Origin: Desulfogranum mediterraneum DSM 13871
GTDB lineage: Bacteria; Desulfobacterota; Desulfobulbia; Desulfobulbales; Desulfobulbaceae
Direction: 5' to 3'
DNA: 64,000 nt
NCBI RefSeq assembly: GCF_000429965.1
Contig: NZ_AUCW01000003.1
Location: 1 to 64,000 of the forward strand
Part shown: positions 9,017 through 18,235 of the stretch, piece by piece
How positions within the stretch are numbered: position 1 is the stretch's first letter
How the letters are laid out: every line of letters begins with the position of its first letter
Program-made: the position numbers and the translations under genes
The notes under the pieces: generated by a model
Databases searched by the model: none
What the model was told of the DNA's origin: nothing
Seen by the model: the letters and a program-made list of their open reading frames with translations, nothing else

Positions 9017-10306
9017 CTACACACCACTGGTCATCTTCTGAAGAACGGCCGCCAGACAATCCCCGATGCCTTCCGGTCCGACCAGGGAGATGGCAGCATC
9101 CTTGATCCCGCCTTGCAAGAGGCGGCTGGCAAGCCCATGTAAGACGCCGGCCTCTACATCTTCTATTCGGGAAACCATCTCCTCTGATTCGATGTAGCGG
9201 TTAAAGTACAGGGACTGGGTGGCCAGGTTAGACATGATGGTTGAGCCGTTTTCAGCTGCCAACAGGTGACGCCCCTTGAGTTGCATCTTGGCCTTCCATA
9301 GTTCCTCTGCACTGATCGACAGACCGCCGCAGGCTAACTCATTAAGTTCTGTAAAGATCGTCACCAGGACCTCTTCAAGAAGCTCTGGTAAGGTTGCGCC
9401 CTCTATCACCAAGAGGCCGCCATCACGATAGGCCTGGTACTCGGAGTCGATTGCATAGACCAGCCCCTTGGTCTGACGCAGGCAGTGATAGAGCCGCGAA
9501 CTGATTCCGCCGCCAAGGATGGCATTGAGCAGATGAAGATGATAACGATGCTCGGAATTAAAGCTGAATGCCCTGATACCAATAGAAAAATAAACATGAC
9601 GAATATCTTTTTGACTAACCTGAACCCCAGCTTGAAAGGGAGCCAGTCCTCCTGCCGGCAGCACATTCGCTCGACCTGGCCTCAGGGCCCAGAGGGCATC
9701 GTTGATACTGGCGACCAGTTCGTCGTGTATCAGATTACCGGCCGCTGCAACCACCAAACGGTTGGCCCGGTAATGCTGGTCGACAAAGGCAAGGACATCT
9801 TCCCGCTCCAACCGCTCCACCGAGGCGAGCGAACCGCCAATGGGACGGCCGAGGTGGTGTCCCTGCCAGATGGCAGCTTTCAACTGCTCATGGGCAAGGA
9901 GATCGGGGCGGTCTGAGGCGCTGAGGAGCTCATGTTGAATAGAGTGTTTTTCCTGCTCCAGGCTGGCAGGCCGGAAGACAGAGTTCAGGAAAACATCACC
10001 AAAAAGATCAATAATATAGGTGCCATAATCATCTAAAACCGTGGCTGAAAAACAGGTATAATCACGGGAGGTAAAGGCAGCAATGCTGCCGCCGGTGGTA
10101 TCAACGATCCTGGCTATTTCATCATCACTGCGGCCCTTGGTGCCCTTGAACATGAGATGTTCGCAAAGATGGGCTACTCCACTCTTGAACTCAGGTTCAT
10201 GGGCAGGTCCGGCATCAAAGAGAAAGCCGATGGAGAGTGAGCGTTGCTGTTCCATCTTCTTGGTGACCACTCGCACCCCGTTTTCCAGTATGGTTTGACT
10301 GTGCAT
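9017..10306 (-). CDS. M16-family zinc peptidase
   Basis: A 429-residue protein of the insulinase/processing-peptidase family. The inverted zinc motif HLCEH (46-50) is intact and a distal glutamate fits at Glu126. The C-terminal half contains the LHLLNAILGGGISSRLY segment seen in M16B enzymes. Length fits a one-chain M16B peptidase with two M16 domains. The start follows AGGGAG. No signal peptide is evident. It sits between CheW-like genes and the receptor gene of a chemosensory cluster, an unusual position; the substrate is unknown. Confidence 0.92.
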   Translation of the reverse strand: MHSQTILENGVRVVTKKMEQQRSLSIGFLFDAGPAHEPEFKSGVAHLCEHLMFKGTKGRSDDEIARIVDTTGGSIAAFTSRDYTCFSATVLDDYGTYIIDLFGDVFLNSVFRPASLEQEKHSIQHELLSASDRPDLLAHEQLKAAIWQGHHLGRPIGGSLASVERLEREDVLAFVDQHYRANRLVVAAAGNLIHDELVASINDALWALRPGRANVLPAGGLAPFQAGVQVSQKDIRHVYFSIGIRAFSFNSEHRYHLHLLNAILGGGISSRLYHCLRQTKGLVYAIDSEYQAYRDGGLLVIEGATLPELLEEVLVTIFTELNELACGGLSISAEELWKAKMQLKGRHLLAAENGSTIMSNLATQSLYFNRYIESEEMVSRIEDVEAGVLHGLASRLLQGGIKDAAISLVGPEGIGDCLAAVLQKMTSGV

Positions 10307-10335
10307 CCCTTAGCTCCCTGCCCCTTTGTTAGGCT

Positions 10336-10842
10336 CTAGGCCACGGCTTCCATGGCCGCACCAAGCAACAGCCGGTCAAAATCGATACTGATCAACCGCC
10401 TGCCCTGGCCGCTATAGATGCCGTTGAGTAAGCCGCCATTGGCCGGTACCTGGTCAGAGGGACTGAAATATTCCAGATTCTTGTCCTCCTCATTCTGTGG
10501 AATCTGCAAGCCACGACTGGAAGCCACCATGGCAAGCAGGTTGGTTCCGCTGGCCGGATCGACAGCTGCAGAACGAATGACGATAAACTGACGATATGGC
10601 CCTTGCTCGGCAGGATCGGCCAGACCAAGCATCTCCTCCGGACAGATCACCGGCAGCAACTGCTCACCATAGACAGCCGCTCCACGCATAAAGCGAGGGC
10701 AGAAAGGCACCTCACAGGCGATAATCTCCTGCATCACCTCAACGACCTGGCTCTGGCCAAAGATACAAGAGTAGGATTCCTTGGCATACCGTCCCAAGGG
10801 CAAGAGAAAGAATCTGTGTTCACTCAACGATGTCTTCTGCAT
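10336..10842 (-). CDS. CheW-like protein (divergent)
   Basis: A 168-residue protein with a divergent CheW fold pattern: a hydrophobic N-terminal strand region, the PRFMRGAAVYGEQLLPVI turn that mirrors the PxxxxGxxxxRGxxxPV core of CheW, and a C-terminal RLISIDFDRLL strand-helix. It overlaps the 3' end of the preceding CheW-like gene by 23 bases, which suggests translational coupling. The usual arginine before the GxxxPV turn is retained, but other CheW positions are degenerate. Probably a scaffold or regulator in the receptor-kinase array. Confidence 0.65.
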   Translation of the reverse strand: MQKTSLSEHRFFLLPLGRYAKESYSCIFGQSQVVEVMQEIIACEVPFCPRFMRGAAVYGEQLLPVICPEEMLGLADPAEQGPYRQFIVIRSAAVDPASGTNLLAMVASSRGLQIPQNEEDKNLEYFSPSDQVPANGGLLNGIYSGQGRRLISIDFDRLLLGAAMEAVA

Positions 10843-11293
10843 TGGATCTGCCTGTACGGTGGTTTGTATGTTTTACCAAAAAACGATGAATATTCTCTGG
10901 GGCAAACAGTAAGATGGCATCCTGGCCATTGACCAACATCTCCGGAAAGACCATGGGCACGGCCCGACCAAAGGCAGGTGGCAGGGCCGTGCCCGCCTCT
11001 TCACGCACCGAGGCAATACCTCCCCGTGCACTGACCAGAAAGCTCAACAGCTCCTGGCCGTGTTCGACCACAAGAAGCTGCTTCATGTCGCCTGTTCCTG
11101 GTTGCTCCAGCCCAAAGAGCTGCTCCAAATCAAAGATCCGGGAGACCCTCCCCCTGGAGAGCAGGAGATACTCGACTCCACCCTTGACTGTGGTCTTGAT
11201 CTTGCGATGGTTACGGGAGGCCATAGCCACCACCTTTTCCCGGTCCAGGCCGAAGAGTTGCTCTGCCAGCTTGAAGGTTACGATTGTTCGCAT
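10820..11293 (-). CDS. CheW-like protein (divergent)
   Basis: A 157-residue protein beginning MRTIVTFKLAEQLFGLDREKV, which resembles the first CheW strands (a self-contained FxLxxxxFGLD pattern). The second half is less typical. Its start codon overlaps the CheA stop codon in a TGATG arrangement, a sign of translational coupling to the kinase. A role as a CheA partner is inferred from this coupling and the fold resemblance. Confidence 0.65.
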   Translation of the reverse strand: MRTIVTFKLAEQLFGLDREKVVAMASRNHRKIKTTVKGGVEYLLLSRGRVSRIFDLEQLFGLEQPGTGDMKQLLVVEHGQELLSFLVSARGGIASVREEAGTALPPAFGRAVPMVFPEMLVNGQDAILLFAPENIHRFLVKHTNHRTGRSNAEDIVE

Positions 11294-14200
11294 CAGGACG
11301 CATCCCCCTCTGCCATCACCATCCCTTCATCCTCCTGATATCCGGTGAGATCACGGACCAGGTGAACGAGTTCCTCATCTTTATAGGGCTTATTTAAAAA
11401 TCCACGGGCACCCAGGGAAAAGGCCTTTTCCCGATGCTTGCGCGAAGTCCTTGAGGTAAGCATGGCCACAGGAATATCTCTCTTTTCACTGATATGTTGC
11501 AGCTTCGCCAAAAACTCAAAGCCATTGAGTCGGGGCATCTCCACATCAAGGAGGATGAAATCCGGGTGGTTCGTTTCCAACAACTCCAGGGCATCAAGCC
11601 CATCTTTGGCCTCAAGGGCTTCCCAGCCCATGGAGAGAACAAAACGGCTGACGACCCGACGTACGGAGATGGAGTCATCGACGACCATGATCTTCAGTGG
11701 TGGTTTTTCCTCCATCTCCAGAGGGAAGAGAGGTTCGATCTGCCGGCCGGTACGGGCAAGCGTCAACTCATAGATATTGAGAACCGGTACCAGGGTACCG
11801 TCACCAAGAAGAGATGCTCCGGCAACCCCCTTGACCGCCTGCAGATAGGAACCAAGACCTTTGACCACCAGTTCGCTCTGCCCGATGACAGCAGATATCT
11901 CAAGGGCCACCTCCTCACCAAGCAGGTCCAAAAGCAAGACCATGGGACGCTCTTCTGGCTCCACGTCCCTGGAAACCTCCCTGCCGAGCAGGGTTGCCAG
12001 GGAGAACCAGGGAATGGTGGCCTCTTCAAACCTCAAGTGATGTCCTGCCCTATCGATATCAGCGCGGTCGACCCTACGGATCTCCTTGATATCGCTGATG
12101 GGGATGGCATAGTTAACCTTGCCCGATTCAACCAGCAGGGACTTCACCACCCCCATGGTCAGCGGCAGGGTGATGACAAAGCTTGTCCCCTGCCCAGGAA
12201 TGGTCTCAACAGTGATGCTTCCCTGGAGTTGCTGGATATTTTCTCTAACCACGTCCATCCCGACCCCGCGACCGGAGATCTCAGAGACGCTCTTGGTACT
12301 GAAGCCCGGGTAGAAGATCAGCTCGGTGAGCTGACGCCGGCTCATGGTTTCAACCTGCTCCCCCATGCCCAGCAGCGCAGCCTTGGTCCGGATAGCGTCG
12401 TAGTCCAGCCCCTGGCCATCATCACCGCAACGGATGATCACCTGATTGCCGGTTCTCTTGACTGAGATGGTTAAGGTGGCGATTCTCGGCTTACCGGCGG
12501 CAAGACGGGTTTCCTGATCTTCGATCCCATGGTGAATGGCGTTTCGGATCAGATGCATAAAGGGATCAGCCAGCTTTTCCCAAACAACCCGGTCAAGTTC
12601 GATCTCCTCTCCCGTGACCTTGAGCTCCACCTGCTTGTCCAGTTTAGCAGCCACATCACGCATGGTCCGTCCCAGGCGCGGAGTGATTGAGGCCAGAGGA
12701 TTCATTCGGGTACGCATCAGCTGGAGCTGTAACTCACGCACATGACGGCGCTGCCGGTTGATATCAGCGTCTATGTCGCTATAGGCCAGCCCCAGGTTGC
12801 CGCGGATGGCACCAATATCAATCACCGCCTCATTGAGGGAACGGATGACCAGATTAAGCTGAGTGTAGCGGTCAAGCTCCATGGCATCAAATTCGCCATA
12901 GCCATCCCCCTCGCCGAGCTGGGTCATGGTCGACTGCAAACGTTTCACCCCTGCCCCGAAATCATCCAAGGCTTTCACCTCAAAGTTGATCTCAAGCTCA
13001 GAGGCGATTTTTTTTAGACGCTCTCTGGAGAGTTCCAGCTCATTAACGGCATCGCGGAAGAATACCAGGCGTTGTTCAAAACCGCTGATTCCCACCAGCA
13101 ACTCATTGGCCAGGTTGACCATGGAATCAAGCTGGTCCCTGTTGACTCGAAGGGTCTGGCTGGCCTCGCCCAGGGTATACTCAGTTCTGCCCTCAACCCT
13201 GGGCAGTGAAGGGGATACCAGCAAGGCTTGACGGTCTTCAGCCCCAGGGTTCTCTTCACCCTGGCCACCATCATCTGGCCTCAACCCCTGAAAGAGTGCG
13301 CCCTCGGTGACGACCTGCTGCTCTGGATAGCGGCGCAGGCCGTCGCCTACTTGCCGGCACCTGGTCTGATCCACCTCATCAGGGCGGTCGATGAGCAGCG
13401 CCAACAGATCCAGGGCCTCAACCAGGGTGGCCTCCTGCTCGGCTGTCAACTCTTGACCAGAGTCAAACAACCCGTCGAGATAATCTTCCAAACCGTGGGC
13501 AAGGCCTGCGATATCTTGTAAGCCGACCACCCCGGCCGCTCCTTTTACGGTGTGGACACTGCGCCTGATTTTGGCTACCTCGTCTGGTCGTCCAGACCAC
13601 GCACGCTTGCCCTGCTCATCGCTCCGGCCAAGCAGGATCGCCAAGGCAGCCTGGATGATCTCAAGATGTTCCTGGGCCTCATCACGAAACCCTGCAAAGA
13701 GTTCCAAGACTTCTTCCCTGGAAAGGGCTGCCATGCTTGAGCACTCAATGGCCGGGGCAAAGGATAGCGATTGCTCCTCAAGTCCGCCTCCTTCTCCTCC
13801 AGGCAGCTGCAGTTGCTCTACCAGGGCCTGCAGCTTCTGCTTATCCACCTCTTGCGGACTCTCTACAAGAGCGGCAAGCAGATCGATGGCACTGACCAGC
13901 AGAGTCACCTGACCTGGCCTCAGGGTGTTGGCAGACCCAAAGAGATCATCCAGATAATCTTCCAGCTGATGGGCAAAACCTGCAGTGGTCTCCAAGGCGA
14001 CCATGGCAGCTGCCCCCTTTAAGGTATGGATGATTCGGCGAACGGTGGCGATGTTCTGCCGAATCTCTGCTGAGACAGGGGTGACGGTGCTGACCTGTTG
14101 CCCTAGCCGAACCATCTCCAGGTGGAGTCCCTGGAGATGCTCTTCTGCCTCCTGCCGAAAGAAGTCCTCAATCAAACCGGTGGAATCGGTGTTCAGCTCT

Positions 14201-14673
14201 TCCACGGCAAGTTGTTCTTCCTCATCCAGATCTGCAGGAATCAATTCGACCATTCCTTGATTGCTCTTGGCTGCAGGTATATCTGCCAGCAAGGCACGGC
14301 AGCCGGCAAGAGGCACGGCAATAATCGCCTCTGGGTCAGCCTCTGTCCCCTTCTCCATGGCCTGACAGTAGAGATCAATGGCAGCCACCGACTCGCTCAT
14401 GACGGTTAAAAACGGATCATCCAGGCCACAGCGGGCCTCAATCACGGCCTCCACCAGTTCTTCCGCCTGCCCGGCGAGCTCACTTAATTCCGCTACACCC
14501 ACCATTGCAGAGGCACCACGGATGATATGCATCTGACGATGCACCTCGGTAACCACCTCGGCCACCTGCCCTTCTTGCTCCAAGGTGGCAAGAGCCGACT
14601 GCAAGGCTGGCACATAGGACTGCACCTCTTCCAGATAGCTGCTCAGATAATCGTTTGACACCCTCAGGGGCAT
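11293..14673 (-). CDS. Hybrid CheA-type histidine kinase with three Hpt domains and a receiver
   Basis: A 1126-residue chemosensory kinase. Three N-terminal Hpt domains carry phospho-histidines at His49 (HIIRGASAMVG), His216 (HTLKGAAAMVA) and His374 (HTVKGAAGVVG). Next come a dimerisation region, an ATPase domain with HLIRNAIHHGIED and GRGVGMDVV, a CheW-like domain, and a C-terminal receiver (about 990-1115) with the LLDVEMP phospho-acceptor. This is the architecture of ChpA/PixL/PilL kinases of type IV pilus systems and not of flagellar CheA. The start follows AAGGAGG with ideal spacing. It is the centre of the cluster, flanked by CheW-type genes. Confidence 0.94.
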   Translation of the reverse strand: MPLRVSNDYLSSYLEEVQSYVPALQSALATLEQEGQVAEVVTEVHRQMHIIRGASAMVGVAELSELAGQAEELVEAVIEARCGLDDPFLTVMSESVAAIDLYCQAMEKGTEADPEAIIAVPLAGCRALLADIPAAKSNQGMVELIPADLDEEEQLAVEELNTDSTGLIEDFFRQEAEEHLQGLHLEMVRLGQQVSTVTPVSAEIRQNIATVRRIIHTLKGAAAMVALETTAGFAHQLEDYLDDLFGSANTLRPGQVTLLVSAIDLLAALVESPQEVDKQKLQALVEQLQLPGGEGGGLEEQSLSFAPAIECSSMAALSREEVLELFAGFRDEAQEHLEIIQAALAILLGRSDEQGKRAWSGRPDEVAKIRRSVHTVKGAAGVVGLQDIAGLAHGLEDYLDGLFDSGQELTAEQEATLVEALDLLALLIDRPDEVDQTRCRQVGDGLRRYPEQQVVTEGALFQGLRPDDGGQGEENPGAEDRQALLVSPSLPRVEGRTEYTLGEASQTLRVNRDQLDSMVNLANELLVGISGFEQRLVFFRDAVNELELSRERLKKIASELEINFEVKALDDFGAGVKRLQSTMTQLGEGDGYGEFDAMELDRYTQLNLVIRSLNEAVIDIGAIRGNLGLAYSDIDADINRQRRHVRELQLQLMRTRMNPLASITPRLGRTMRDVAAKLDKQVELKVTGEEIELDRVVWEKLADPFMHLIRNAIHHGIEDQETRLAAGKPRIATLTISVKRTGNQVIIRCGDDGQGLDYDAIRTKAALLGMGEQVETMSRRQLTELIFYPGFSTKSVSEISGRGVGMDVVRENIQQLQGSITVETIPGQGTSFVITLPLTMGVVKSLLVESGKVNYAIPISDIKEIRRVDRADIDRAGHHLRFEEATIPWFSLATLLGREVSRDVEPEERPMVLLLDLLGEEVALEISAVIGQSELVVKGLGSYLQAVKGVAGASLLGDGTLVPVLNIYELTLARTGRQIEPLFPLEMEEKPPLKIMVVDDSISVRRVVSRFVLSMGWEALEAKDGLDALELLETNHPDFILLDVEMPRLNGFEFLAKLQHISEKRDIPVAMLTSRTSRKHREKAFSLGARGFLNKPYKDEELVHLVRDLTGYQEDEGMVMAEGDAS

Positions 14674-14694
14674 GCCGTTCCTCCTTGTTCGTGG

Positions 14695-15327
14695 TTACTC
14701 ATTGTTTCCCCCGCTCGCACCTTCCCCAACCTGTTCAAGGCTTCGGATCCCTTTCTGCAGAATCTGGGAGTTCAGTAATTTGGCGCTGTCCAAAATGGCC
14801 AGCACCCGTTCATCACTGCGCAAAGTCCCTGAAATATAAGTGGAAAGATTGTTTACCGTTTCATCCTCAGATGCAGAAGAGGTCCGAAATGTACCCTCCC
14901 CTGCTTCGACCCCGACTATTCCGCTGATGCGATCCACGGGAAAGCCTAATTTAAGGTCCCCGTGACGTAACAGGATATAAAAGCTGGCCCGCCGGGCAGT
15001 ATAGTAGGAAATTTTAAACAGGGTCCGCAGTTCCACCATGGATATGATCTCACCCCGGACATGGGCAATGCCCAATATCCAGGGCGGCAGGTTGGGCAGC
15101 GGAGTAACCGTGGGAAAACGATCCACTCCCTGGATGGAGCCAATTGGCAAGGCCAGCTCTATTTCATTTAAAAAAAAAGAGATATAGAGCTCTTTATGGC
15201 TCCGCCCCTGGCGGGCAACTTCCTGATGTTCTTTGATGCTCTGGGCCGCAAATGGTGCAGTTTTCGACTCAATCGCGCCTAAAAGCGCAGACAAGGACGG
15301 TGGGGGATTGGCGGTGGACGCTACCAT
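14695..15327 (-). CDS. CheW domain protein
   Basis: A 210-residue protein with a clear CheW core: LYISFFLNEIELALPIGSI, then LPNLPPWILGIAHVRGEIIS with the conserved GIxxVRGxI turn, and LKLGFPVDRISGI. It has an N-terminal extension of about 55 residues. It would couple receptor to the CheA-type kinase encoded immediately downstream (22-base gap). The most canonical of the three CheW-type proteins here, corresponding to PilI/PixI by position. Confidence 0.88.
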   Translation of the reverse strand: MVASTANPPPSLSALLGAIESKTAPFAAQSIKEHQEVARQGRSHKELYISFFLNEIELALPIGSIQGVDRFPTVTPLPNLPPWILGIAHVRGEIISMVELRTLFKISYYTARRASFYILLRHGDLKLGFPVDRISGIVGVEAGEGTFRTSSASEDETVNNLSTYISGTLRSDERVLAILDSAKLLNSQILQKGIRSLEQVGEGASGGNNE

Positions 15328-15404
15328 ACTGTTAGAACCCTTGACTTGTGATTACAATTAATCAACTCTGCAAACCGATACTATTGCTTCTCAATCACGG
15401 CACT

Positions 15405-15770
15405 CTAGAGAAGGGCCATGGCTGCATCATAGAGTTCCTGCTCATCAAAAGGTTTTGTCATATACTTGTCGGCACCCTGTTTCTTGCCCCAGAAGGCATC
15501 ACTTTTTTGATTCTTGCTGGTCAGCATAACGACCTTGATATCCCTGGTGGTCTCTTCAGTTTTGATCTTCCGACAAACCTGAAATCCGTTCATCTTGGGC
15601 ATGATCACATCGAGCACCACCAACATGGGCTTCTCGCTGTGGACCATACTCAAGGCCTCTTCACCATCTGTTGCGGTGATGACCTGGTAGCCGTTTTTTT
15701 CAAACGGTGCCTTCATCATGTTCAGTTGGGTGGGCGAGTCATCGACAACGAGTATTGTGTTCTTAGCCAT
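15405..15770 (-). CDS. Single-domain response regulator (CheY/PilH type)
   Basis: A 121-residue stand-alone receiver. Acidic pocket DD at 10-11, probable phospho-acceptor Asp54 in VVLDVIMPK, the conserved Thr/Ser in MLTSK, and the Lys in MTKPFD. The ATG chosen is preceded by GAGGTG; a GTG three codons upstream overlaps that site and is less likely. It lies between the PatA-type regulator and CheW, where PilH/PixH sits in related clusters. Confidence 0.92.
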   Translation of the reverse strand: MAKNTILVVDDSPTQLNMMKAPFEKNGYQVITATDGEEALSMVHSEKPMLVVLDVIMPKMNGFQVCRKIKTEETTRDIKVVMLTSKNQKSDAFWGKKQGADKYMTKPFDEQELYDAAMALL

Positions 15771-15827
15771 ACGGTTCACCTCATGCGCTAGCTTGATAAG
15801 TATTCATTTTTGTAATTCAAGATACTG

Positions 15828-17195
15828 TTATATATGCTTCTGAATTTCATCGATCATCTTTTGCGGATCAAAGGGTTTGGTTAAATAGGCATCGGCACCA
15901 CCCATCTTGCCCTTGACCTTGTTGATAAATCCATCCTTACTGGTGAGCATGATAATCGGGATGGACTTCAGTTCCCTGTTGCCCTTGAGCAGAGAAAGAA
16001 GCTTAAAGCCGTCCATCTTCGGCAGCACCACATCAAGCAGGATGAGATCAGGCTTCTGGTGACTGACCCGGCTTAAGGCCTCAAGCCCGTCTCCGGCTTC
16101 AACAATCCCATACCCATTTCGCTTTAAGGAGATAGTGATAACCTTTCGAATGGTGGGGCTATCTTCGACCACCAGGATATTCTTCTTCTGCTGTATCGCC
16201 AACTGCTCCGGCGGCCCAGCCGACGGATTCGCCCCCATTGGCTGCTCTTCTGCCTCAGTAACTGCGCTGCTGGCCGTGGCGGCAAGATAATCCATCAGCA
16301 GATTAAGCTGGCGGCTAAACATGGTGTTATCAGGCGCCTTTTTGGAGAGTTGATCCAGACAGTGGAGAGCTTCCTTTAAATGCCCCATATTGAGATGGGC
16401 AAGAGAGAGACAATAGAGGGCGGCAAGTGACTCGGGATACTTGGCACTGACTCTGGAATACCTGCGAATGGCCGCGATAAAGGTCCCTGAGTTGGGCCGG
16501 TCGACCAACTCCAGCGACTCAGTATCGACCCGGAGAAACCCTGCACAGTGATGGCATCTCTTAAGCTTCTTATCCAGGGGAGTCCAACAGAAGTAACACT
16601 TACGGATGGCAGTGGTCTGGATCCGCTTTTTAGCGGCAGCAAACTTTGCCGTCTCTTCTCTCACCAGGGGATCATCGGGACCCAGGATCATCGCATTTTT
16701 CAACGCCTTTTCAACAACTTGCAAGTCAGCATGAATCCTGGAGTACCATACCCAGCCACTGGCATTCTTTCTGTTCTTTTTCAGATAGCGAAGCAGGTTG
16801 ACATGGGCCGACCGGTAGAGATGGGCCTCGGCCTGCTCGATGGATTGCTCCAAGAGATTCAGCGGAGAACCCGGGGAATGTTTCTTCCGTTCATCCTTTT
16901 CCTTTGAGGCCTGGAGCAACAGGGACATCAGCGAGACATCAATATTGCGACTCCGTTGAGCAAGCGTAAACAGCTCACACTGGGCCTCTTCCCAACAAAG
17001 AATCTCCAAGGCGGCATCATGACCACTGAGTTCACCGCTAAAGGCATCGATGAGCTCTCCTTTTTCCACATAGAGATAGCCGATACGATCAAGGGCAACC
17101 ACACTCATGGTGCAGCTCTTTTTCTCCATGGAAAGAATCTGAAGGATATTTTCCACTGAAAAACCATCTATGACTTTTGATGCAGCGACAACCAT
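15828..17195 (-). CDS. PatA/PixG-type response regulator with DUF4388-like and zinc-ribbon modules
   Basis: A 455-residue protein. Residues 1-100 resemble the N-terminal PATAN/DUF4388 domain. A four-cysteine zinc ribbon follows (Cys200, 203, 214, 217), then a helical TPR-like stretch (about 230-310), and a C-terminal receiver (about 337-455) with VVEDS at its start and LLDVVLPK as phosphorylation site. A PATAN module joined to a receiver is the hallmark of PatA/PixG regulators of cyanobacterial pilus systems; the zinc ribbon insert is an added feature. It is the first gene of the cluster. The start has no strong ribosome binding site. Confidence 0.88.
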   Translation of the reverse strand: MVVAASKVIDGFSVENILQILSMEKKSCTMSVVALDRIGYLYVEKGELIDAFSGELSGHDAALEILCWEEAQCELFTLAQRSRNIDVSLMSLLLQASKEKDERKKHSPGSPLNLLEQSIEQAEAHLYRSAHVNLLRYLKKNRKNASGWVWYSRIHADLQVVEKALKNAMILGPDDPLVREETAKFAAAKKRIQTTAIRKCYFCWTPLDKKLKRCHHCAGFLRVDTESLELVDRPNSGTFIAAIRRYSRVSAKYPESLAALYCLSLAHLNMGHLKEALHCLDQLSKKAPDNTMFSRQLNLLMDYLAATASSAVTEAEEQPMGANPSAGPPEQLAIQQKKNILVVEDSPTIRKVITISLKRNGYGIVEAGDGLEALSRVSHQKPDLILLDVVLPKMDGFKLLSLLKGNRELKSIPIIMLTSKDGFINKVKGKMGGADAYLTKPFDPQKMIDEIQKHI

Positions 17196-17266
17196 ATTGA
17201 GACACCCGTACGGCTAAAATTACATGCGCTATATTTGCTTATCAAAACCCGATGTACTGAAACCAT

Positions 17267-17331
17267 AAAAAACAAGACAGGGTACATCCCTGCCTAGCAA
17301 GACTGGGCCCACCAGTATTGGCAGAGGCCAA
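17267..17331 (-). terminator. Intrinsic terminator in the leader of the chemosensory cluster
   Basis: On the minus strand a 7-bp hairpin with one G-U pair (17288-17294 with 17276-17282, 5-base loop) is followed by TTGTTTTTT. Two short hairpins precede it: 17318-17322 with 17327-17331, and 17303-17306 with 17312-17315. It lies about 70 bases before the first cluster gene, so it may act as an attenuator or end a short minus-strand RNA. Confidence 0.5.
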
Positions 17332-17921
17332 GCTTCCCAACCAGAGCAGCATTACAAACTGTAAAAAAGAAACCTAAACAAGAATGACGAACAGGAAGGA
17401 TACAACTACAAAACAAAAAAAAATATACTGATAAAAATAAAAAAAAACTAACTACACTCAAACATCAAACGACATACAATCGGTATCAAACCGATCACCT
17501 AAAATAGTTAAGCACAATTAATCTTTACTCCTAAATATACTACGACATCAGTAGCTATAAACATCATCACTATTTTTTACTATTTGTTGACCATTAGATC
17601 AAATACGACATCTACTTCAGAATAATGAGCAACTTAACATCATGGCTCTCCAATCTCCTACAACGATACGGTAAACCATGATGCTTTATTAAAGACAAAC
17701 AGTACCTGACAATCTCTACCAATGAATACACGAGACCTACATCTGCCTGAATACAGCTTCCTGAGATGAGGAAAAGATGAAAAAGAAGACAGCACCGCTC
17801 TTTTTAAATACAACTGAAATCGGATCGATTTCGCATGTTAAATACAAGTGTCCATGAAATAGCTTTTGATGTCAAACGACTTTTTGCTTTTTTTGCAAAA
17901 AAACAAACATCTTTGAATTTA

Positions 17922-17949
17922 TTGTCAGCATACCCCCAGGCCCTAACAA
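17922..17949 (+). promoter_or_regulatory. Candidate sigma-70-type promoter for a small RNA
   Basis: TTGTCA (17922-17927) and TAACAA (17944-17949) are separated by 16 bases on the plus strand. They would start a transcript near 17956 that ends at the terminator at 18191-18235. The match is moderate. Confidence 0.3.
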
Positions 17950-17955
17950 CGAAAA

Positions 17956-18235
17956 AGGCATCGCAATTACAATTACGAAATCCAACAACAGGACCGAGAA
18001 GAGAGATGCCTGCTTGCTGCTGCCTTAATCGGAGAGCACTACGAACAAGAAGGGGACAAACACAAAAGAACCAGCTGTGTGAGTACAGAGGGAAACAGTG
18101 GCAGTCGCAAGGAGAGATCAGCAGAGCGCTGAGAGCAGGAGAAGAACCAACAGGAGGGAAGGTGGTACAGAGGCACCAAGGGAACCGGCACCGGCCTGTC
18201 TGCCCCAAGCAGGGTAAGACAGGCCGGTTTTTTTT
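17956..18235 (+). ncRNA. Candidate purine-rich small RNA with repeated GGA motifs
   Basis: A region of about 280 bases that ends in a strong plus-strand terminator but has no credible protein and no upstream plus-strand gene. It contains GGA at 17991, 18031, 18054, 18091, 18111, 18138, 18153, 18157 and 18181, several as AGGA or CAGGA. GGA-rich, terminator-ended intergenic RNAs of this size include the CsrB/RsmZ family that sequesters CsrA. The stretch is purine-rich overall, so the number of GGA triplets alone is not significant. The 5' end is estimated from the candidate promoter. Confidence 0.35.
18191..18235 (+). terminator. Strong plus-strand intrinsic terminator
   Basis: A perfect 11-bp stem (18191-18201 with 18217-18227, 15-base loop) is followed by eight T (18228-18235). 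The T tract is on the plus strand only, so it does not serve pepF, which ends at 18253 on the minus strand. Confidence 0.85.

Noticed and set aside
17260-17340. Cyclic di-GMP (GEMM) riboswitch before the chemosensory operon
   Set aside because: The conserved GEMM core segments could not be found; only plain hairpins and a T run are present.
17956-18235. tmRNA, RNase P RNA, 4.5S RNA or 6S RNA
   Set aside because: No tRNA-like end, no P4 core (GAGGAAAGTCC-like), no SRP loop and no long 6S-like central bulge were seen on either strand.
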